A stretch of 17,979 bases of DNA. Source: Bacillota bacterium. Its GTDB lineage: Bacteria > Bacillota > Clostridia > Acetivibrionales > DTU013. The position numbers and the translations under genes are program-made. Location of the stretch: assembly GCA_023411715.1 (NCBI GenBank), contig JAEYOM010000003.1, positions 1-17,979 of the forward strand. Direction: 5' to 3'. The notes below the pieces were generated by a model. That model did no database searches. It was given only the letters and a program-made list of their open reading frames with translations, and had not been told where the DNA came from. This document shows positions 1-6,233 of this stretch, one piece after another (position 1 is the first letter of the stretch; every line of letters begins with the position of its first letter).

Positions 1-2
1 CG

Positions 3-629
3 GGCGAAAATTTTACCAAAGAAAAATTCACACAACGGCAGTGGCTTAATGAAGTCACAGCCCATTTCGGCCTGGAACGCTTCGATATTGCCGGTGTGTC
101 GAACGGCGGAGTTATGGCGTTTAATTACACTGTCATGGAACCCGGGAAAGTGCGAAGGGCCATTTGCATAGAGGGCGGGATGGCCACGAATCCGATGAAA
201 TCCATAATAAGTTTTATGGCGTTAATGTTCCCCGAGATACTTATGCCCAACAGAAAAAATATGGTCAGGATAATCCACAAGCTGGCTTCGCCAAAAAATG
301 ATTTTTATGACAGGCATCCCGAGATAGTCGATCATCTGCTCCTCCTTATGAAAAACCACAACCGGAAGGCCATGAACGTCCATGTAGTCTATAAGTATGA
401 CCGGGAGGCATCTGTCAGGATCCGTGACAAATTTTATTTCCTGTTCGGCGACATGAGAATGGAAACGCGCAGGGAACTATTCGATTTACTCGAGAAGGAC
501 GGGTACAAATACAAAATCATTAAGAATGCCGGCCACGGGGTCAACCACGAGCAAGCTGACGAGGTCAACCGCGAGATGGTAAGCTTTCTGGAGGATAAGC
601 AGCAGTGCGTATCCGCACAGGAAGCATAG
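3..629 (+). CDS. Alpha/beta hydrolase, 3' part (5' end outside window)
   Basis: This reading frame is open from the first bases of the window, so the N-terminus is missing and only about 208 residues are present. A nucleophile elbow of the GxSxG type (G-V-S-N-G-G, serine at fragment residue 33) is followed by an acid candidate in FLFGD (Asp at about 150) and a histidine in NAGHG (about 178). The order and spacing fit a Ser-Asp-His triad of the alpha/beta hydrolase fold, so an esterase or lipase-like cytoplasmic hydrolase is likely. The substrate cannot be told. A GTG inside the elbow (position 96) could be mistaken for a start, but the elbow itself continues upstream, so that would be wrong. 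It converges on the DUF1294 gene, with 42 bases between stop codons and no clear terminator there. Confidence 0.85.
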   Translation, partial: GENFTKEKFTQRQWLNEVTAHFGLERFDIAGVSNGGVMAFNYTVMEPGKVRRAICIEGGMATNPMKSIISFMALMFPEILMPNRKNMVRIIHKLASPKNDFYDRHPEIVDHLLLLMKNHNRKAMNVHVVYKYDREASVRIRDKFYFLFGDMRMETRRELFDLLEKDGYKYKIIKNAGHGVNHEQADEVNREMVSFLEDKQQCVSAQEA

Positions 630-671
630 ATGCAGGACTGCTGTGTTTGGCGATCAGCTTTTATATCCGGG

Positions 672-980
672 TCAGAATGGTATACCGGGAAGACCGAAGC
701 GGCCTGTCAGGACGAATGCCAGTACGATCTGCATTATCAGTATCACAGGTATGCCCGTCATAAAGTACCAGTGCTTCGTTTTATGCCTGAACAGCAGCAT
801 GCCGGCATAAACGCCGATGCTGCCGCCTATGAGCGCCGTAAGGAAAAACGCTTTTTCAGGAATTCTCCACAGACCTTTACGGGCTTTGTGCTTGTCCGAT
901 GCCACGAGCATAAAGCCCGTAAGATTTAGTACAGCAAGCGCTGCAATTATCGCAAAAAAATATATATTGTGATTAGTCAT
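672..980 (-). CDS. DUF1294 family small membrane protein
   Basis: The 102-residue protein has an N-terminal membrane helix (about residues 6-27), a basic loop with K-A-R-K-G-x-W-R-I-P-E, two further hydrophobic stretches and the motif L-F-R-H-K-T. This pattern is characteristic of the DUF1294 family of small integral membrane proteins, whose biochemical role is not established. The start is ATG at 978-980 on the reverse strand, with an AAAAGG Shine-Dalgarno about 8 bases upstream. A good sigma-A-type promoter lies about 50-75 bases upstream on the same strand. The forward-strand ORF over the same bases has no recognisable protein features and is taken as a shadow. Confidence 0.85.
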   Translation of the reverse strand: MTNHNIYFFAIIAALAVLNLTGFMLVASDKHKARKGLWRIPEKAFFLTALIGGSIGVYAGMLLFRHKTKHWYFMTGIPVILIMQIVLAFVLTGRFGLPGIPF

Positions 981-1028
981 GACAGTACCTTTTCTTTGAT
1001 CATTTGATTAATTCAGGAGCATGTTACT

Positions 1029-1057
1029 ATTATGCAGTTCCACGAGTGATTTGACAA
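1029..1057 (-). promoter_or_regulatory. Sigma-A-type promoter for the DUF1294 gene
   Basis: On the reverse strand TTGTCA (1057-1052) is followed after 17 bases by CATAAT (1034-1029). Each hexamer differs from consensus at one position and the spacing is optimal. It points at the DUF1294 start about 50 bases downstream. Confidence 0.6.
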
Positions 1058-1121
1058 GCGACATTCTGATGAAGTGCTCAGGATAACGTATCGCGGCGTT
1101 CGTATTTCATGTAGAATTAAG

Positions 1122-1150
1122 TTGCAACAAATTCCAATCCGTGCTACAAT
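1122..1150 (+). promoter_or_regulatory. Sigma-A-type promoter with extended -10 driving the ABC-F leader
   Basis: TTGCAA (1122-1127), a 17-base spacer and TACAAT (1145-1150), with an upstream TG (1142-1143) that makes an extended -10 element. Transcription would begin near 1157, giving a leader of about 380 bases before the ABC-F start at 1536. Confidence 0.7.
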
Positions 1151-1206
1151 TTAGTAGTATAAGTTCTAATAACAGAAGGTAATGATAATCGAACGGAGGT
1201 GAAAAG

Positions 1207-1326
1207 GTGAAAACATCGGCAAATCACGACAATATTCTGGAGAGACTCGACTGCTATGTTGCCAGCATGGCACATTTCAAGGCTGTCAAAGGGGGTAGTC
1301 TGTCCAAAAATGAATATTGCCGATAG
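1207..1326 (+). CDS. Leader ORF 1 (39 aa), candidate regulatory peptide
   Basis: A GTG start (1207-1209) is preceded by a strong GGAGGTG Shine-Dalgarno (1195-1201) and lies about 50 bases after the predicted transcription start. The 39-residue product (starting V-K-T-S-A-N-H and ending N-E-Y-C-R) resembles no family I know. Its last 17 bases overlap the start of leader ORF 2, so it may couple translation into that ORF. It was too short for an ordinary gene call. It may be a true leader peptide or a decayed gene, but its position between a strong promoter and an attenuator favours regulation. Confidence 0.45.
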   Translation: MKTSANHDNILERLDCYVASMAHFKAVKGGSLSKNEYCR

Positions 1327-1381
1327 TGAGCTGGTGGATCATCTTTTTACTAAAAATATTATTGAAATAAGACCTGGGTGA
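1310..1381 (+). CDS. Leader ORF 2 (23 aa) whose stop lies in the terminator arm
   Basis: ATG at 1310 follows a GGGGG stretch (1291-1295) at a rather long spacing. The peptide ends I-I-E-I-R-P-G and its TGA (1379-1381) falls directly after terminator arm 1 (1369-1378). Ribosomes completing or stalling on this ORF would block the arm, which is the geometry expected for ribosome-mediated attenuation. The Arg-Pro-Gly-stop ending could be a slow step for translation, but no known arrest motif is recognised. Translation is not proven; a frameshift between this ORF and ORF 1 in a decayed gene is the alternative. Confidence 0.45.
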   Translation: MNIADSELVDHLFTKNIIEIRPG

Positions 1382-1403
1382 TTCTGAAGGCCCGGGTTTT
1401 TTT
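1369..1403 (+). terminator. Intrinsic terminator 1 in the ABC-F leader
   Basis: Arms 1369-1378 and 1391-1400 form a 10-bp stem with two G-U pairs and a 12-base loop. The run of seven T (1397-1403) partly belongs to the stem. It would stop transcription 130 bases before the ABC-F gene unless arm 2 is captured by arm 3. Confidence 0.7.
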
Positions 1404-1429
1404 ATGGTCAGGAAGTTTACGCATATATG

Positions 1430-1471
1430 AAACCCGGGCTCTGGGATCGATCCGCCAGGCTCGGGTTTTTT
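1430..1471 (+). terminator. Intrinsic terminator 2 in the ABC-F leader
   Basis: Arms 1430-1444 and 1455-1468 pair over about 14 bp with one bulged base and one G-U pair. They are followed by a run of six T (1466-1471). Arm 3 is the same segment that can pair with arm 2 of terminator 1, so the two terminators share one antiterminator. Confidence 0.7.
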
Positions 1472-1535
1472 GTCTCCAAGGGTTTCTTAAGGGGACACAT
1501 CATTATTGGTTTACCCAGGTTTGAAAGGAGACATC

Positions 1536-3809
1536 ATGATAGATGTTGCAGTACAGGATCTAAATAAATATTATGGCAGCAACCATGTGCTGAAGGGCAT
1601 TTCATTCGAGATATTCAAGGGTGAGAAGGTGGGCCTCATCGGGAAAAACGGCTGCGGCAAAACAACGCTTTTCAAGGTCGCTTCCGGGATTGAGGGATAC
1701 GAGAGCGGCAGTGTTATCAGGGCACAGGGAAAGAAAATCGAAGTACTCGAACAAATACCGGTCTACGATGAAGGATATACGGTGGAACAGGTATTGAACA
1801 GCGCTTTCAGCGAACTGTTCGAGAAGTCGGAAGAAATGCGGTCGCTGGAGGAGCAGATACAAAGATGCGATACCGGACTTCATACAAATGAGGTCGGGAA
1901 TACAGGCATAGACAAACTGCTTTCCCGTTACGGCAGGCTGCAGACCGAATATGAAGCCCTTGGCGGGTACGAAACGGAAAGCAGGATCGACAAGGTCTGT
2001 AATGGAATGAAAATAAGCCAGGCTATGCGCGGCCAGCTTTTTGACAAATTGAGCGGCGGCGAGAAGACCCGTGTGAACCTAGCCAGGATATTGCTGCGCG
2101 GTGCGGATATCCTGCTGCTCGACGAGCCGACGAACCATCTGGATCTCGGCTCGCTTCGCTGGGTCGAGGAGTACCTGAAGTCGTACGCGGGGACGGTTGT
2201 AGTGATCTCTCATGACAGGTGCTTCCTGGACAATGTTGTGACGCGGATAATCGAAGTAGTGGACGGTAAACCGGAATTTTACGAAGGCAGCTACAGCTAT
2301 TACGCAGAAGAAAAGAAAAGACGGTTTGAGCTCAGGAGCGAGCTGTATGAACAGCAGCAGCGTAAAATAGGGCAGCTTGAGGCGGCAGCCAAAAGGATGC
2401 ATGAGTGGGCGAAAAACGCCGACAACCCGGCCATGCACAAGCGCGCGTTTGCAATTGAGAAACGGATCGAACACATGGATCGCGTAGAGAAACCAAATGA
2501 AACCAGGAGGATGTCCGCGGAATTCAGAGAAAGCGGTTTTTCCGGGGAGGAGACGGCTGTCTTCAGCGATGTTGCCAAAGCATACGGTGCGAGGCGGCTG
2601 TTTCATTCGGTAAACCTTCGCATTCTCAGGAATGACAGGATCGCTCTCATTGGAGACAACGGCTGCGGAAAATCCACGCTGATAAAGCTGCTGACCGGCG
2701 ACGAAGCACCGGACAAGGGCATTGTACGTATTGGCAGCAGCATAAAAATGGCCTATGTGCCTCAGCATATTGAGTTTAACGACCCAGAAGCCACCGTGCT
2801 GGAAATGATTCGCTACGCACTTGAAACGAATGAGGAGAAAGCGCGGTCGATACTCGCGGCATTTCACTTCAGGGGGAAGGACATACTGAAGAAGGTCGGG
2901 TCGCTTTCAGGCGGCGAAAAAAGCAGGCTCAAGGTTTGCATCCTCATGCAGGGAGATGTCAATTTCCTTGTGCTGGATGAGCCGACGAACCACCTCGATA
3001 TACCGTCAAGGGAGTGGATTGAGGAGGCGGTTTCACAATTTGGCGGGACTATACTGTTTATTTCACATGACAGGTATTTCATCAATAAATTCGGGGACCG
3101 GATATGGGAATTGGAGGACGGCTGTATTACCGACTACCAGGGAACATACGAAGAGTATTGCGATTGGAAGAATACAAGCAGTACCGCCAAAGCGTCGGAA
3201 GAAGCGGGCAGGATGGCAGGAGAGGCAGATAAGAGGGCAGGAACGGGCGAGAGGGTAGAAGCAAGTAAGAGGGTGGAAGAAGCGGGCAGGAGGACGGAAG
3301 AGGCAGGCAAAAGGACAGGAACGATTAAGAGGGCGGACGCAGGCGGCAAACAGGAGAAAGAGACAGGCGAAGGTGCAGTAGCGAATAAGAGGGCAGTAGC
3401 AGGCGGCAAACAGGCGAAAGAGACAGGCGAAGGTACAGGAGCGAATAAGAGGGCAGTAGCAGGCGGCAAACAGGCGAAAGAGGGCAAGAGGGCAGAAACG
3501 GGCGAGACCGGCGTGACCGGCATGACCGGCATGACCGGAATACGGGCACAGGCCTGTACAAGCCCTGAAAATACGGATACAGGCGGGCGGAACAGGCGTA
3601 ATAGTGAACAGAAGGCCGAAGCATACAGGCAAAAGAAAATACTGGATTATGAAAGCCGGATAGAGGAAGCGGAATCGAGGCTCAAGGCCATTACCTCGGA
3701 AATGGAGCAATTCGCAAGCGATTACGGCAAATTGAGTGCCCTGTACCTTGAAAGATCGGAGCTTGAAAAGGATCTTGATTGTCTGTATGGGGAATTGTGC
3801 AGTTTATGA
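1536..3809 (+). CDS. ABC-F ribosome-protection-type ATPase with repeat-bearing C-terminal linker
   Basis: The 757-residue protein has two ABC ATPase domains and no membrane segment. Domain 1 has Walker A GKNGCGKT (36-43), LSGGEK (172-177), Walker B with E-P-T-N-H-L-D (E197) and S-H-D (225-227). Domain 2 has GDNGCGKS (374-381), LSGGEK (457-462), E-P-T-N-H-L-D (E482) and S-H-D (510-512). The 250-335 linker, rich in charged helix and with W-A-K-N-A-D-N, resembles the interdomain linker of antibiotic-resistance ABC-F proteins (CplR/Vga/Msr group); a clostridial CplR-like protein is my best guess. Such proteins bind the ribosomal E site and displace PTC-targeting drugs. Residues about 550-670 are low-complexity repeats, then a coiled coil (about 693-757). 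The start is ATG 1536 with AAAGGAG 5 bases upstream; an in-frame TTG at 1506 lacks such a site. Expression probably depends on the leader attenuator. Confidence 0.9.
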   Translation: MIDVAVQDLNKYYGSNHVLKGISFEIFKGEKVGLIGKNGCGKTTLFKVASGIEGYESGSVIRAQGKKIEVLEQIPVYDEGYTVEQVLNSAFSELFEKSEEMRSLEEQIQRCDTGLHTNEVGNTGIDKLLSRYGRLQTEYEALGGYETESRIDKVCNGMKISQAMRGQLFDKLSGGEKTRVNLARILLRGADILLLDEPTNHLDLGSLRWVEEYLKSYAGTVVVISHDRCFLDNVVTRIIEVVDGKPEFYEGSYSYYAEEKKRRFELRSELYEQQQRKIGQLEAAAKRMHEWAKNADNPAMHKRAFAIEKRIEHMDRVEKPNETRRMSAEFRESGFSGEETAVFSDVAKAYGARRLFHSVNLRILRNDRIALIGDNGCGKSTLIKLLTGDEAPDKGIVRIGSSIKMAYVPQHIEFNDPEATVLEMIRYALETNEEKARSILAAFHFRGKDILKKVGSLSGGEKSRLKVCILMQGDVNFLVLDEPTNHLDIPSREWIEEAVSQFGGTILFISHDRYFINKFGDRIWELEDGCITDYQGTYEEYCDWKNTSSTAKASEEAGRMAGEADKRAGTGERVEASKRVEEAGRRTEEAGKRTGTIKRADAGGKQEKETGEGAVANKRAVAGGKQAKETGEGTGANKRAVAGGKQAKEGKRAETGETGVTGMTGMTGIRAQACTSPENTDTGGRNRRNSEQKAEAYRQKKILDYESRIEEAESRLKAITSEMEQFASDYGKLSALYLERSELEKDLDCLYGELCSL
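3241..3480 (+). repeat. 60-bp coding minisatellite in the ABC-F gene
   Basis: Units 3361-3420 and 3421-3480 differ at only two of 60 positions. 3301-3360 is a clearly related third copy in the same register and 3241-3300 a more decayed fourth. Each unit encodes 20 residues around N-K-R-A-V-A-G-G-K-Q-A-K-E. It sits between the second ATPase domain and the C-terminal coiled coil, where a frame-preserving change in copy number would only alter linker length. Confidence 0.85.
3506..3541 (+). repeat. 9-bp tandem repeat encoding Thr-Gly-Met/Val units
   Basis: Four adjacent near-identical 9-base units (consensus GACCGGCAT) encode T-G-V, T-G-M, T-G-M and T-G-I steps at about residues 658-669 of the ABC-F protein. 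It is a second, independent repeat next to the 60-bp one. Confidence 0.75.
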
Positions 3810-3833
3810 TATCTGGAAGCAAATATGAGTGTC

Positions 3834-3862
3834 TTTTGGGATATGGTTAAATGTGGTATAAT
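3834..3862 (+). promoter_or_regulatory. Extended -10 promoter for the MFS gene
   Basis: A perfect TATAAT (3857-3862) is preceded by TG (3854-3855) and, 17 bases upstream, a weak -35 TTTTGG (3834-3839). The extended -10 can make up for the weak -35. The MFS gene therefore need not depend on read-through from the attenuated ABC-F transcript. Confidence 0.6.
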
Positions 3863-3909
3863 TTTTACGATTTCAATGATTGCGTTGAAAAGTAAGGAGG
3901 ATACATCAT

Positions 3910-5178
3910 TTGGATATAAAAAGACACTTCCTCGTATATAAAGGGCTGCCCAGGGATATGTACATACTTTTCGCATCAAGTGTGATAAACCGTATGGGCA
4001 GCTTTATAGTGCCGCTGATGACATTGATACTGACGGAGAAGATAGGCTTTTCCAAGTCGGAAGCAGGTTTGTTTTCTTCTGTTTCGATGTTGTCACAGGG
4101 GCCTTTCATATTATTGGGCGGGTTCCTCGCGGATAAATTCGGGAGCAAGAAAACGATAGTAATATTTGATGCCCTTGGCGCGTTAGTCTATATGATTTGC
4201 GGTTTTTTGAAACCTGATCTGGCCGTTGCTGTTTTGATAATTATAGCTTCGAGTCTTTATGCCATTGCTGTTCCTGCATTTACTACCATAGTCGCTGAAG
4301 TAACGCCTTCATCTGGTGTCAAAAGTGCATACTCGCTGATGTATCTCGGCTATAACCTGGGCCTGACTGTAGGTCCCATCCTGGGCGGTCTTTTATTCAG
4401 TTCATATCTGAACCTACTGTTTATATTTGACGCGCTTACCACCTTTCTGGCAACGTTGCTCATCCAGTTTATGGTCGACGACAAAAGGAGCGTCAGGAAG
4501 CTCGATTTGCAGGCTGAAGCCGGGCACCCTGAGAAATCGGGCGAAACGTCCATTTTCAGCTTTCTCTCCCATAATCCTGCCCTGCTGGTTTTCTCTGCGA
4601 TTTTGCTGATATATAATTTCTGCTACATACAGTGGAGCTTCCTGCTGCCGCTACAGACCGTAGGCGTTTTCGGTACGAATGGAGCCGGTATTTACAGCCT
4701 GCTCGTCAGTATCAACGCTGTTACGGTAATAGTACTGACGCCTCTGCTGACGTCGCTTACACATAAAGTGCAGCCGTTGAGGTCTATTTTCGTGGGTGGT
4801 ATTTTATACGCCTGTTCATTTGCTTTGTTTGTGATCAACCGTTTTATCGTGGTTTTCATAATATCCGTGATTGTCATGACTGTCGGTGAGATCCTGGTCA
4901 CTATCAACATAAACAGTTATATAGCGCAAAGTACTCCTATGTCATTCATTGGCAGGGCAAATTCCCTGCTGACCGCCGTCAATGGCGTCGGTTATGCAAT
5001 AGGGCCTGTTATTATCGGCTATGTGCTGATGCTGCTGAATTTTCAGGAGACATGGCTGGCAGTATCCGTCCTCATGCTGTGTGGTGCAGGTTTGATGTAT
5101 TTTATCAGTAAAGCGCATAAAGCCTCAGCTCAAGGTAGCGATCAAGCTCCGGAAAGATCCGGCGATATTCAGATCTGA
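3910..5178 (+). CDS. MFS transporter, probable drug/proton antiporter
   Basis: The 422-residue protein is hydrophobic throughout, with about 12 membrane helices. It carries MFS motif A between helices 2 and 3 (G-G-F-L-A-D-K-F-G-S-K-K, 70-81) and a motif C-like stretch in helix 5 (G-Y-N-L-G-L-T-V-G-P-I-L-G-G, 147-160), which is typical of drug/H+ antiporters. A central charged loop (about 190-215) separates the two six-helix halves. The start is TTG at 3910, supported by AAGGAGG (3894-3900) at 9-base spacing; no ATG with a comparable site is near. It follows the ABC-F gene by 100 bases on the same strand, so the two may form a resistance cassette (target protection plus efflux). The exact substrate is not evident. 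Confidence 0.85.
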   Translation: MDIKRHFLVYKGLPRDMYILFASSVINRMGSFIVPLMTLILTEKIGFSKSEAGLFSSVSMLSQGPFILLGGFLADKFGSKKTIVIFDALGALVYMICGFLKPDLAVAVLIIIASSLYAIAVPAFTTIVAEVTPSSGVKSAYSLMYLGYNLGLTVGPILGGLLFSSYLNLLFIFDALTTFLATLLIQFMVDDKRSVRKLDLQAEAGHPEKSGETSIFSFLSHNPALLVFSAILLIYNFCYIQWSFLLPLQTVGVFGTNGAGIYSLLVSINAVTVIVLTPLLTSLTHKVQPLRSIFVGGILYACSFALFVINRFIVVFIISVIVMTVGEILVTININSYIAQSTPMSFIGRANSLLTAVNGVGYAIGPVIIGYVLMLLNFQETWLAVSVLMLCGAGLMYFISKAHKASAQGSDQAPERSGDIQI

Positions 5179-5265
5179 CAAGAACGGTGAATAATATTTA
5201 ATGGAACAAAATTCCTTATAACAAGTCTAATCCCATATCGAAATCATAATTCAGGGCGGTAAAAA

Positions 5266-6192
5266 ATGCTTAGGGGAACAGTTAGGCTATCGGTCTTGTT
5301 AGCCATGTCGGCAGTGTTATCCTGCCTATTTTCAGCTTTAGCCTTGATACATGCCGGAGATACCGTAAGGACTGGCATACTGGCCGATCATGGTCAAATC
5401 TGCTCTGTCGGTTTTAATAAAAACAAGATCTATATCTATACGCGGACCGGCAAGAAAATTTACGGGTATAAAGCCGGTGACAGCAATAGCAAAATTTTCA
5501 GCAGCTTTATTTCAGATCTCGATGCTGACGGCACCGATGAGCTGTTGCTTGTGGTCGGGAAGGATAAAAACGAATACGGGGAATATCTGCTGATACTGAA
5601 GCCGGAGCTTGCTTTACAGGGCGCGATTAGCGGGACAAACGCGGAAAAGCCGACAATAGGAGACGCTGATGCACAGCCCGCTGCCGTTAGCGATATCCAG
5701 GCAACGTTAGGCCTTAAACAGATATACAGGTTCGACATGAAGGAAATAAACCCCTGGAAGGTTCAGACCTGCGATGTGGACGGCGACGGAAGCAAGGAGA
5801 TATCGGTCGGCGTATACAAAAAAGCTGTATTCCATCCCGTAATGGCGAAACGGCCGTTCATATACAACTGGAGCGACGGACATATGTCTCCGAAATGGCT
5901 TGACTCAAGGCTTGCCAGGCCATTTGACGACTACGTCTTCTGTGATATCAATTCCGACGGAAAAGATGAGCTTATTTCGGAGGAACTTATTGCGGACGGA
6001 AGCAAAGCGATAAACACATATGGCTGGAAGGGCTTCGGCTTCGAAAGCACAGGCGGAAGCGGAAGCTACGAAGATATACTTAAAATAAGAAAAATAACAG
6101 GACCCGCAATAGAAATCAATGCTGTGATGGACGGACGCAGCAAATGGATCGCGTTGCATTATGTAAACGGCACTCTGGTCGAAGAGCAATAG
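5266..6192 (+). CDS. Exported protein with three FG-GAP/VCBS-like Ca-binding loops, function unknown
   Basis: The 308-residue protein begins with a long hydrophobic N-terminus (about residues 6-30) that acts as a signal or anchor. V-L-S-C (17-20) is a marginal lipobox, but hydrophobic residues continue after it. Three Asp-rich loops, D-L-D-A-D-G-T-D-E (84-92), D-V-D-G-D-G-S-K-E (170-178) and D-I-N-S-D-G-K-D-E (227-235), match the calcium-binding loops of FG-GAP/VCBS-type beta-propeller blades. The spacing suggests a partial or small propeller. It would sit outside the cell membrane and could be a structural or binding partner. The start is ATG 5266 with a weak GGGCGG site. The DUF3160 lipoprotein start lies 41 bases after its stop, so the two are likely co-transcribed and may work together (inference). 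Confidence 0.75.
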   Translation: MLRGTVRLSVLLAMSAVLSCLFSALALIHAGDTVRTGILADHGQICSVGFNKNKIYIYTRTGKKIYGYKAGDSNSKIFSSFISDLDADGTDELLLVVGKDKNEYGEYLLILKPELALQGAISGTNAEKPTIGDADAQPAAVSDIQATLGLKQIYRFDMKEINPWKVQTCDVDGDGSKEISVGVYKKAVFHPVMAKRPFIYNWSDGHMSPKWLDSRLARPFDDYVFCDINSDGKDELISEELIADGSKAINTYGWKGFGFESTGGSGSYEDILKIRKITGPAIEINAVMDGRSKWIALHYVNGTLVEEQ

Positions 6193-6233
6193 CGAGCTTG
6201 TTTAAAGCAGTAATTGAAAGGAATGGTATCTCT

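Larger units (their letters stand above)
1157..1535 (+). promoter_or_regulatory. Attenuator leader of the ABC-F gene with competing terminator and antiterminator
   Basis: Four segments can pair in exclusive ways. Arm 1 (1369-1378) with arm 2 (1391-1400) forms terminator 1. Arm 3 (1430-1444) with arm 4 (1455-1468) forms terminator 2. Arm 2 (1390-1399) with arm 3 (1430-1439) makes a perfect 10-bp helix that would destroy both terminators. A short ORF (1310-1381) ends inside arm 1, so a ribosome held near its stop would mask arm 1 and leave arm 2 free to pair with arm 3, allowing read-through. Leaders of this kind are known for ABC-F, erm and similar antibiotic-inducible genes; the application here is inference. 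A second possible level is a perfect 7-bp match between 1471-1477 and 1527-1533, which would cover the ABC-F Shine-Dalgarno, with a competing partner at 1491-1497. Confidence 0.7.

Noticed and set aside
630..929. Forward ORF of 99 aa after the hydrolase gene
   Set aside because: It is antisense to the DUF1294 gene, which has a recognisable family pattern, a promoter and a ribosome site. The forward frame has none.
1021..1086. Small forward ORF of 21 codons after AGGAG upstream of the ABC-F promoter
   Set aside because: The ribosome site is almost in contact with the ATG, it overlaps the reverse promoter of the DUF1294 gene, and no forward promoter precedes it.
2079..2867. Reverse ORF of 262 aa inside the ABC-F gene
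   Set aside because: Antisense shadow of conserved ATPase sequence. The product has no recognisable features and no ribosome site supports it.
3063..3710. Long reverse ORFs across the ABC-F repeat region
   Set aside because: Open only because the GC-rich repeats lack stops in several frames. The products are low-complexity Cys/Pro/Ser runs.
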